From ZC4RG30 sp031424095 (GTDB lineage: Bacteria > Pseudomonadota > Gammaproteobacteria > Steroidobacterales > Steroidobacteraceae), in NCBI GenBank assembly GCA_031424095.1, contig JANPGU010000241.1:1-12388 (forward strand): DNA of 12,388 nt, in the 5' to 3' direction. The position numbers were made by a program, and so were the translations under genes. Numbering within the stretch: the stretch's first letter is position 1; each line of letters starts with the position of its first letter. Of this stretch, positions 6,657 to 12,388 are shown one piece after another. A model generated the notes under the pieces. The model searched no databases, was not told the origin of the DNA, and saw nothing but the letters and a program-made list of their open reading frames with translations.

Positions 6657-6749
6657 TCCGGCAGAAGTCGAAATGCAATTGCAGTAGACAGTGCACCGGA
6701 GGCGCGGCAGTGGCGCGTCACGCCTGAACCTGCGCGCTTGTGTGCGACC
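6657..6749. other. Convergent intergenic gap
   Basis: This 93-base gap separates the stops of the tannase-like gene (+) and the dienelactone hydrolase-family gene (-). It holds the palindrome TGCAATTGCA (6674-6683) and GC-rich inverted words, but no stem followed by a T-run, so no terminator is called. Confidence 0.4.
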
Positions 6750-7661
6750 TCAACCGCGCAGGTATTTATTGAACCAATCGAGGGTGCGCCTCCAGGCTTC
6801 GCTCGCTGCGGCCTGGTTGTAGCGCTCGGGCGTGGCGTCGTTGAAGAAGCCGTGCACGGCGTTCGGATAGATATGCCCCTCGTGGGGAACTTCAGCCGCC
6901 GTCAGCGCTTTGTCATACCCCGCCCAGGTTCCGACTGCACGCGTGTCGAGGGCGCCATGCTGCACAAGTATGGCTGCCTTGATCTTCGGTACATCGACAT
7001 CGGGTGGCGCAGCGCCATAGAAGGGCACCGATGCCGCAAGGTCCCCGCCCAGCCGCACGGCGAGCTGGTTTGACGCACTGCCGCCGTAACAGAAGCCCGT
7101 CACGCCGATTTTGCCGGTGCAGTCCGGTCGCGCCTTGAGCCAGAGTGCCGAGGCCACGATGTCCTCGAATTTCTTGGCGTTGTCCAGTTTGCCGAACAAT
7201 TGTCCGCCCTGGTATTCATCCCCCGGGTAGCCACCGACCGAGGTCAGCATGTCTGGCGCAAAAGCCATGAAGTTGGCCAACGCAAGCCGTCGGGCTACAT
7301 CCTCGATATGCGGATTCAGCCCGCGATTTTCATGCACGACGAGAATGCCGGGAAGCCTGGATGGCGTGGCTTCACGGGTATCCGCACTGAGCGGACGCAC
7401 CAGGTAGCCCCGGACATAGCCGTTTCCCTGTGGAGACGGCACCGTCACGTAATTGGCCCTGATGCGTGCGTCGCTGTGGGAGACCTGTTGCGCCAGAGCG
7501 TAGTTGGGCATCAGGGCTTCGACAACGGCTGTGGCACTGAGACCGGCGACGGCCAGCTTCTGCACTCCCTGCATGAAGCTGCGGCGGCTTATCTCGCCGT
7601 GAACATAGCTGTTGTAGAGCTTGACCGCCGCGGGCGGAACCGTGCGCTTTTCGATCGACAT
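6750..7661 (-). CDS. Tat-exported dienelactone hydrolase-family protein
   Basis: A 303-residue alpha/beta hydrolase of the dienelactone hydrolase family, which opens lactones or cleaves small esters with a cysteine nucleophile. The N-terminus carries a twin-arginine leader, SRRSFMQG at 25-32, a hydrophobic stretch at 36-50 and a likely cut after ALA (55-57), so it acts folded in the periplasm. Catalytic residues are visible: Cys191 in GFCYGG, Asp239 in HGALDTR and His270 in NAVHGFF, with Glu111 in VVHENRG. The Cys-Asp and Asp-His spacings (48 and 31) are the same as in the classic Pseudomonas enzyme (Cys123, Asp171, His202). Start ATG 7661 has GAGG four bases upstream. It lies 202 bases downstream of the beta-propeller gene on the same strand, so it may have its own promoter. 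Exported members are common and mostly uncharacterised; true dienelactone as substrate would be expected in the cytoplasm, so another ester or lactone is likely. Confidence 0.88.
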   Translation of the reverse strand: MSIEKRTVPPAAVKLYNSYVHGEISRRSFMQGVQKLAVAGLSATAVVEALMPNYALAQQVSHSDARIRANYVTVPSPQGNGYVRGYLVRPLSADTREATPSRLPGILVVHENRGLNPHIEDVARRLALANFMAFAPDMLTSVGGYPGDEYQGGQLFGKLDNAKKFEDIVASALWLKARPDCTGKIGVTGFCYGGSASNQLAVRLGGDLAASVPFYGAAPPDVDVPKIKAAILVQHGALDTRAVGTWAGYDKALTAAEVPHEGHIYPNAVHGFFNDATPERYNQAAASEAWRRTLDWFNKYLRG

Positions 7662-7863
7662 GTCGCCTCGTGCTTATAGCCGGAAGGGAGTCTTTGTAGC
7701 CCCCGGCAGCCAGCCCATGCTGCGCCGAAGTCTGCCACCGCTGTTCGGATTGTCACTGACACCGCGTGTCCGGCGTCATTCATTTGCCGTCGGAAGAGAT
7801 AATTCCTCAGATCTGATGGCGCTAGCGTGCAGATTGCAGACAGCGGCCGCGCTCACCAAAGTG

Positions 7864-8889
7864 CTAATGACTGATGGTGAGGAGCTGCGCCCCGATGACA
7901 GGGCCTTTGGCGGCGAACCCACCCGCCAGAGCCGGCGCGTTGGCCGGTGCCGGGCCGTACTCCACTGCCAGCATATAGGCCACGTGTGTCTTCGGGTCGA
8001 CAGACAGCGTTCTGGCGCCAACCACGGTCTGTATTGTCGCCACCGTGGTGTATTTGTTCGCCGAGTCCTGGTGTACGACGGTGACGTTGCCGTCGCGGCC
8101 GGCCGGAATGTATAGCAGCTTCCTGGCCGGGTCCCAGCCCATGGCATCGACGCTGTCGCCATTCGCGATCGTCGCGACTACCTTGCCAGAGTCCGCATCA
8201 AGGACAACGGAAGTATTCGAGCATCCCGAGAAGATGCGCCGGGTCTTCGGGTCATAGGCAATGCCTGTGGGGGCCTTGCACGGCGCCACCGGCCACGATG
8301 CCACCGCCTTCATGGTCTTCTGATCAATGACCTGAATGGTGCTGTTGCCCGCGTTGTTGACAAAGATGCGACCCTTGCCGTCGCTGGCCGCGCCCTCAGG
8401 CGAGTCGTCCTCAAGTTCTACCGTACTCACGACATCGCCGCCCCTGGGATCGATGAACGAAACCGTACCGGGCTTGCTGTGGTTGGTCAGGACCACCCGA
8501 TCGGAAGCGCTGTCGTACATGATGCCGTCCAGCCCGCCCACGGTCACGGGAATGCGCTTCAGCACCGCCAGCGTCTTCAGATCGAACATGGTCACTGTGG
8601 AATCGCCACCGTTGGTTGTGAACCCGTGATTCCACTTCTTCACCAGCGCGATGCCATGTACGCGCGGCGTATCCGGAATGTCGCCAATTACCTTGCCAGT
8701 GGGGCCATCAACGACCATGACATGGGTGCCTCGCGAGAGGAACACGCGGCCGGTGCCGGGCTCTGCGTTGATGTAGTCGTGCCCGCCGTCCCCGCCGACG
8801 CTGACTCTCGTGACCTTGAATTTCGGCGCTGCAGTTGCGACGGTTGCCAAAGTGATGACGGTGAGCATTGTCAGCGTGCGAGTGAACAT
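7864..8889 (-). CDS. Exported YVTN-type beta-propeller protein (YncE-like)
   Basis: A 341-residue secreted protein with a Sec leader (about 1-20, MFTRTL... to VATAA) and a mature part made of repeated blade-like units of roughly 40-45 residues. The units recur as strand, turn, V-x-V-I/L-D, then V/I-x-T-I/V, for example HVMVVDGPTGKVIGDI, TVTMFDLKTLAVLKRI, TVSFIDPRGGDVVSTV, TIQVIDQKTMKAVASW, SVVLDADSGKVVATI. This is the seven-bladed YVTN/YncE pattern. Such proteins are periplasmic scaffolds or binding proteins; no catalytic motif is seen. The C-terminus (PAPANAPALAGG) is a Pro/Ala-rich tail before a final strand. The ATG has AAGGAG five bases upstream, a strong ribosome site. It follows the metallo-hydrolase gene by 149 bases on the same strand. 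The ligand is unknown. Confidence 0.85.
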   Translation of the reverse strand: MFTRTLTMLTVITLATVATAAPKFKVTRVSVGGDGGHDYINAEPGTGRVFLSRGTHVMVVDGPTGKVIGDIPDTPRVHGIALVKKWNHGFTTNGGDSTVTMFDLKTLAVLKRIPVTVGGLDGIMYDSASDRVVLTNHSKPGTVSFIDPRGGDVVSTVELEDDSPEGAASDGKGRIFVNNAGNSTIQVIDQKTMKAVASWPVAPCKAPTGIAYDPKTRRIFSGCSNTSVVLDADSGKVVATIANGDSVDAMGWDPARKLLYIPAGRDGNVTVVHQDSANKYTTVATIQTVVGARTLSVDPKTHVAYMLAVEYGPAPANAPALAGGFAAKGPVIGAQLLTISH

Positions 8890-8894
8890 ATTTA

Positions 8895-8900
8895 CTCCTT
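8895..8900 (-). promoter_or_regulatory. Ribosome binding site AAGGAG of the beta-propeller gene
   Basis: On the minus strand AAGGAG is followed by TAAAT and then ATG at 8889. It is a near-ideal site and suggests that this gene is well translated compared with its two same-strand neighbours, whose sites are weak. Confidence 0.7.
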
Positions 8901-9038
8901 AGAAGATCGGCGGAATGAACGGATAGCGCCGCGGGCGTTCAGGAAAATCCGCATCCGTGGAAGCCGGTCATCCCCATTACATTTCGCGTTCTGGTGCTGA
9001 AGCACAGACTGGTATCGCCACGATCGTTTAGAGGTCGA

Positions 9039-10529
9039 CTACTTGAATACCTGTGTATGGCTGAACGTTGTTGCCGCGACGCGCGCTTCGTCCAGTGTGG
9101 TGAGGCGGCCATGAATCGGCACAATTTGCTGGATGTCCAGGCGAAGGCGGTCGACAACGCCAAGAAATTGCACCAGGTTGGCCAAACCTGCGGGAGGATC
9201 CTTCGGATTGCCGGGCGGTGTCCACGAATCAGCTTCGATCAGCAGCCGCTCCTTGGGCAAGTACACCATCAGCATTCCGGCATTGTGCATATTCCCTGTA
9301 TAGGGATAGACCACCATCTCGTGCGTCTCGTCGCGGAACGTGCGGCTGCCGACGATGCCTTCGAACACAGCACTGCGGCGTGATATTGCCAGCCGGTCGG
9401 GTGCTATCGTGCGCGGGTTGGACCAGGCCTGCTGATAGAAGGGTATGTTTCCAGCCTGGGACACAATAGTGGCTCCCTCGGCAGCAAACGTTCGCAGCCC
9501 TCCGGCATGATCGAAGTGCGGATGAGTGTTGATGACGTACCGGACCGGTTTGCCCGGTATGGCTTTGCGAATCGCATCCATCACGGCCAGCGACCGAGCT
9601 TCGGTCTCAGGTGCCTCGACAAGCACAACGTGATCACGAAATTCTATGACAACGCTTTTTGCGTTGCCCGGCACGATCCACACACCATCCGCAACCTTTT
9701 CAGGAAGCAGAGAGGCCGGCTGTGCGGTGGACTGTCTGATGGCCGCGGGTACTTCGAGCGAAACGACCATATTCGGCGCAACATCCGTCACCGTCAGGTC
9801 GAGTACGGGGTAACCCGCGAGGTGTTGGACAATGCGCGTTGGGAACTTCACGCCGCCGAAATCGCGATAGTCAGAAAAGTTTGCTTCAAGCTTGATGTCA
9901 CCCAGGACGGGATTGGCGATCCAGGTGTCGATCCGCTCTACAAGGTACTGCTCGTTGAGTACACCCTCCAGGCGCACCATCAGGGGGGTGGTGACGGTGA
10001 CGATGGTCTTCTTGGCGCCACGCACCATTTCCACGCGTGATGTGACATCTCCGGCCTGCGCGGCCTTGATAAAGCCTTGCGGAGTCAGCCAGATCTGCGT
10101 CGTCCGTCCAAGTACCGCACTGCGCATGTCGCGCTCGACAGCTGCCGGAGTGACTGTCTGCCCGACGATGTCCCAGGCATAGCCGCCGCTCAAGGCCCAG
10201 ATCTGCAGCAGTTCGCCAGCCAGCGGCTGGAAACCACCGCCCAGTGGGGGATTTTCGGCCTGTGTTCGGCGACGTTCGTCGCGAAAAGTATTTGTTGTGT
10301 AATCGATTGCCACAGACATGCTTGGCAGGCTGAAGCGAGGCCAGGGGGAGGCGCCATCGTACGCCTGACCGAAGATACTGTCGGAACCCCAGCCCGAGTA
10401 GCGAATTGACTTCAGACCATCGGCGCCTAGCGCCGCCGCGGCCGCCGCTACGAAATTCTCGTTCTGGCCCATGGCTGGCGCTGCTGCGAGCATGGCGGCC
10501 GCGCATGTAGCGAACAACAGTTTTTTCAT
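9039..10529 (-). CDS. Exported metallo-beta-lactamase-fold hydrolase
   Basis: A 496-residue exported metal-dependent hydrolase. A Sec leader starts at MKKLLFATCAAAM and is probably cut after AMG (about 21). Residues about 22-270 form a separate N-terminal region of strand-rich sequence with no motif I recognise (GLKSIRYSGWGSD, FGGVKFPTRIVQHL). The C-terminal domain (about 275-496) is a metallo-beta-lactamase fold: the HxHxDH motif is THPHFDHAGG (335-344), the next histidine is His415 in GNMHNAGM, the bridging Asp is Asp434 in IEADSW, and the last histidine is His473 in PIHGR. A full dinuclear zinc site is therefore present. The frame is open upstream to ATG 10568, but ATG 10529 directly begins the leader and has AAAGG 10 bases before it. 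The substrate is unknown; members act on lactams, lactones, thioesters, sulfates or phosphoesters. Divergent from the COG4705-type gene. Confidence 0.87.
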   Translation of the reverse strand: MKKLLFATCAAAMLAAAPAMGQNENFVAAAAAALGADGLKSIRYSGWGSDSIFGQAYDGASPWPRFSLPSMSVAIDYTTNTFRDERRRTQAENPPLGGGFQPLAGELLQIWALSGGYAWDIVGQTVTPAAVERDMRSAVLGRTTQIWLTPQGFIKAAQAGDVTSRVEMVRGAKKTIVTVTTPLMVRLEGVLNEQYLVERIDTWIANPVLGDIKLEANFSDYRDFGGVKFPTRIVQHLAGYPVLDLTVTDVAPNMVVSLEVPAAIRQSTAQPASLLPEKVADGVWIVPGNAKSVVIEFRDHVVLVEAPETEARSLAVMDAIRKAIPGKPVRYVINTHPHFDHAGGLRTFAAEGATIVSQAGNIPFYQQAWSNPRTIAPDRLAISRRSAVFEGIVGSRTFRDETHEMVVYPYTGNMHNAGMLMVYLPKERLLIEADSWTPPGNPKDPPAGLANLVQFLGVVDRLRLDIQQIVPIHGRLTTLDEARVAATTFSHTQVFK

Positions 10530-10807
10530 GCGGGTAATGCCTTTGGTAAACAATCTGGCCTCCAGCATTATCCCGAGGATGCTGGCTGCGAGGTACGACA
10601 GTTAAACGAGGCCACCCATCCAAAAAGGCTTAGGCCGGACGGGGGCAGTCGTCTGCCGGGAAAGGTTTTGCTGTCATGCATATTCATTGCACATTCAATC
10701 GATAGAGTGGGTCGGTACAGAAATTATGCCTGTTCGCACGTATTGGATTACCGACCTGCGCTCAGGTTTCACACACTGTCGGCGATCAAAAGACCACGGG
10801 GATATCC
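10530..10807. other. 278-base divergent intergenic region
   Basis: It separates the start of the minus-strand metallo-hydrolase from the plus-strand membrane-protein gene and so should hold both promoters. No clear -35/-10 pair was found for either. It contains a GGCAG/CTGCC hairpin (10644-10657), an A+T-richer part around 10675-10740 that would be the likely promoter zone, and a long inverted repeat at 10707-10759. Confidence 0.5.
10707..10759. repeat. Inverted repeat in the leader of the COG4705-type gene
   Basis: GGTCGGTA (10710-10717) and TACCGACC (10749-10756) are perfect complements separated by 31 bases. Three further pairs outward (two of them G-U if RNA) extend the stem to 11 bp. 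It ends 48 bases before ATG 10808. It could be an mRNA leader stem-loop or a two-site operator for a dimeric regulator controlling the divergent pair. Confidence 0.5.
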
Positions 10808-11566
10808 ATGAAAGCGATCCATGTTCCGAAAATTGACGCGCGGTATTGGGCTGGCATATCAATGGCCAGCGTCTTCGGCACCAACACCGGTGACTGGTTC
10901 GCTTTCAGGGCCGGCCTGGGCGTCCTGGGTGGCCTCCCCATATTGGCGGCTATCATTGCCGTAGTGTTCCTCCTCGAGCGGCGTGACGAAAAGACGCACG
11001 AGGCATGGTACTGGCTGGTCATCATCCTGATCCGCACCGGTGCCACGAACATTGCCGATTACGTCTGCGGGCGCCGTCACGGCCTGGGCGTCGACAGAGT
11101 CGAGTTTTCCATTGGCCTCGCCCTGTTCATGGCATTCCTGGTTTTCCTGCAGCACAGGAAAAATAGCAAACCCGGCATTCCGCAAACCGATGCCAATTAC
11201 TGGACCACGATGCTTGCGGCCGGCGTGTTCGGTACAGCGGCGGGCGACGCCATTTTGGCAGTCTTCGGCGGCGACGAGGTGATAGGGGGTGTCTACGCCG
11301 CGGCCCTGCTGGCAGCGATCTTTGGCCTGCTGCTGCTCTTCGGTCGCGGGGGCCGGATCCAGATGCTCTTCTATACTTGGGTGACCATCTGCGTGGCCCG
11401 TACCATGGGAACCGCTATCGCTGACGTTCTCGCCAATAACAGGAGCCTGAACATGGGGCTCACCGTCAGCACGGTGTTTACTGGCATCGTGTTCATCGCT
11501 GTGCTGGTGCTGTGGAAACGGGCGCCGCAGGACGTGCCTACTGATGCACAGACCGGTGCTCGCTAA
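10808..11566 (+). CDS. COG4705-type integral membrane protein, internally duplicated
   Basis: A 252-residue inner-membrane protein resembling the uncharacterised membrane-anchored proteins of COG4705. It has several hydrophobic segments (about 17-29, 35-56, 68-77, 100-114, 134-152, 160-178, 186-197, 218-236), roughly eight helices. The two halves repeat the same motifs: YW plus FGTNTGD (13-29) matches YW plus FGTAAGD (131-147), and RTGATNIAD (76-84) matches RTMGTAIAD (198-206), a period of about 120 residues. The small-residue-plus-Asp motifs inside predicted helices hint at a transport or ion-binding site. The ATG has GGGGA five bases upstream. The last 23 bases overlap the start of the efflux outer-membrane factor, so the two are probably translated together. 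No function is established for the family. Confidence 0.78.
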   Translation: MKAIHVPKIDARYWAGISMASVFGTNTGDWFAFRAGLGVLGGLPILAAIIAVVFLLERRDEKTHEAWYWLVIILIRTGATNIADYVCGRRHGLGVDRVEFSIGLALFMAFLVFLQHRKNSKPGIPQTDANYWTTMLAAGVFGTAAGDAILAVFGGDEVIGGVYAAALLAAIFGLLLLFGRGGRIQMLFYTWVTICVARTMGTAIADVLANNRSLNMGLTVSTVFTGIVFIAVLVLWKRAPQDVPTDAQTGAR

Positions 11567-12388
11567 ATCGTCGAGCTCCGGCACTGTCAAGATCGCGGCC
11601 GGGGTTTGTGGAGCAGCCGCCTTGCTGGTTTGTGTTGGCTGCTCCAGCCTTCCGGGCCAAGGCAGCGACGCATTTCCGGCATTCAAGGCGGTTCCGGTTT
11701 CCTATGAAGCTGCTCTACCAGCGGGACCTGGCGGCGCACCCGCAGGCGATTGGTACAGCGGCTTTGGCAGTGATGAACTGCTTGTTCTGATCGCCGGCGC
11801 TGCGGCCGACAACAGCGATCTCGCTGCCGCCCGGGCGAGAATCTTGCAGGCCGACGCGCGCGCGCGCGCAGCCGGGAGCGCGCTGGTGCCCGATGTGCAG
11901 GCCGTTGCAAACATCAGCCAGATCAGGGGTCGGGCCCAGGGCCAGAGTGCCACAGAGACAGATTGGTCGGCGCTGCTCTCGGCGAGCTATGAAATCGATT
12001 TCTGGGGCCGCAATCATGCGCTTGTCGACTCGGTCCAGGCCTTGGCACGCGCCAGCCGCGCCGAGCGGGAGGTATTGCGCCTGACCATCGACAGCGGCAT
12101 AGCGAGCAGCTATTTCCGCGTACTGGCATTACGCGAACGCATGGCGATTGCCGCCGCAAACCTTGAGAGCACGCGCGAATTGCTGCGGGTCATCGAAGCG
12201 CGCTTCAACGCCGGCGCGGCAAGCGCGGCCGAGTTGGCAAGCCAGCGGGCTTCGGTGGCCAATGCGGAGCTGATTCTGCCAGACCTTCAGCAGCAGGAGA
12301 CTGCGGAGCGTGGCGCACTCGGCCTTCTGGCCGGACTCGCTTTTTCCGTTGCTTTCGCGCAGGACGATTCGGTGGTCGATATTTCCGA
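11544..12388 (+). CDS. RND efflux outer-membrane factor, NodT-type lipoprotein (3' end beyond window)
   Basis: The first 281 codons of a TolC-like outer-membrane channel of the NodT/OprM lipoprotein type, which joins an inner-membrane RND pump and a periplasmic adaptor to expel toxic compounds. The N-terminus has a hydrophobic leader and a lipobox-like CVGC ending at Cys33, with Cys rather than the usual Leu at -3. Mature sequence shows the family pattern: GDWYSGFGSDELLVLI (about 68-83), LAAARARILQADARARAAGSALVPDV (helix then strand), ASYEIDFWGRN (about 146-156, the D-x-WGR signature), then long amphipathic helices around YFRVLALRERM and ARFNAGAASAAELASQRASVANAEL, a typical periplasmic alpha-barrel repeat. 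No stop is reached, and family members are about 450-500 residues, so over a third is missing. Start ATG 11544 lies inside the 3' end of the preceding gene, with a weak GCAGGA 12 bases upstream, suggesting translational coupling. Pump and adaptor genes are expected to the right. Confidence 0.88.
   Translation, partial: MHRPVLAKSSSSGTVKIAAGVCGAAALLVCVGCSSLPGQGSDAFPAFKAVPVSYEAALPAGPGGAPAGDWYSGFGSDELLVLIAGAAADNSDLAAARARILQADARARAAGSALVPDVQAVANISQIRGRAQGQSATETDWSALLSASYEIDFWGRNHALVDSVQALARASRAEREVLRLTIDSGIASSYFRVLALRERMAIAAANLESTRELLRVIEARFNAGAASAAELASQRASVANAELILPDLQQQETAERGALGLLAGLAFSVAFAQDDSVVDIS

Noticed and set aside
6674..6683. Palindrome TGCAATTGCA in the convergent gap
   Set aside because: Too short and loop-less to be a terminator; no second copy was noticed to suggest a regulator site.
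7807..7816. Palindrome TCAGATCTGA between the beta-propeller and dienelactone hydrolase-family genes
   Set aside because: A single 10-base palindrome is expected by chance at this length of sequence, and no promoter elements are found next to it.
10530..10568. Alternative start of the metallo-hydrolase at ATG 10568
   Set aside because: The extra 13 residues precede a perfect Sec leader start and no ribosome site is seen before 10568.
10859..11686. 275-codon minus-strand open frame opposite the membrane-protein gene
   Set aside because: It is antisense to the helix-rich COG4705-type protein and reads as Gln/His/Asp-rich sequence without motifs.

Overview
The window reads as chromosomal DNA of a high-GC Gram-negative bacterium, most likely a proteobacterium. 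The support is a c-type di-heme peroxidase with a Sec leader, a predicted outer-membrane barrel, a Tat-type leader, and an RND-type outer-membrane efflux factor running off the right edge. I found no tRNA, rRNA, transposase, CRISPR array or phage gene. All function calls come from reading motifs in the translations; no database search was possible.

Layout. (1) 240-1418 (+): exported CcpA/MauG-family di-heme cytochrome c peroxidase. (2) 1521-2495 (-): leaderless protein of the 4,5-dihydroxyphthalate decarboxylase / NMT1-like fold, convergent with (1) across a strong hairpin. (3) 2871-3734 (+): HpcH/HpaI-type class II aldolase, divergent from (2) across 375 bases that may hold a decayed minus-strand gene. 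(4) 4048-4809 and 4878-6656 (+): a predicted outer-membrane barrel followed after 68 bases by an exported tannase-like alpha/beta hydrolase, a probable two-gene operon. (5) 10529-9039, 8889-7864 and 7661-6750 (all -): exported metallo-beta-lactamase-fold hydrolase, exported YVTN-type beta-propeller and Tat-exported dienelactone hydrolase-family protein. (6) 10808-11566 (+): a membrane protein of COG4705 type built from two similar halves, whose 3' end overlaps the start of the efflux outer-membrane factor at 11544.

How the genes may work together. Blocks 2-4 suggest use of a plant-derived aromatic ester or aromatic acid: uptake through the barrel, ester cleavage in the periplasm, decarboxylation of a hydroxylated aromatic acid and retro-aldol cleavage of a ring-fission product in the cytoplasm. 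Each step fits its family, but the pathway is inference: no ring-cleavage dioxygenase, permease or regulator is in the window. Block 5 is a same-strand set of three exported proteins with no obvious shared substrate. Block 6 is the start of an efflux or membrane-stress locus continuing to the right. No single gene is of an unknown class; the most unusual points are the Gly/Ala-rich insert of the tannase-like enzyme, the duplicated COG4705 protein coupled to an efflux gene, the inverted repeat in its leader, and the possible gene remnant between genes 2 and 3.
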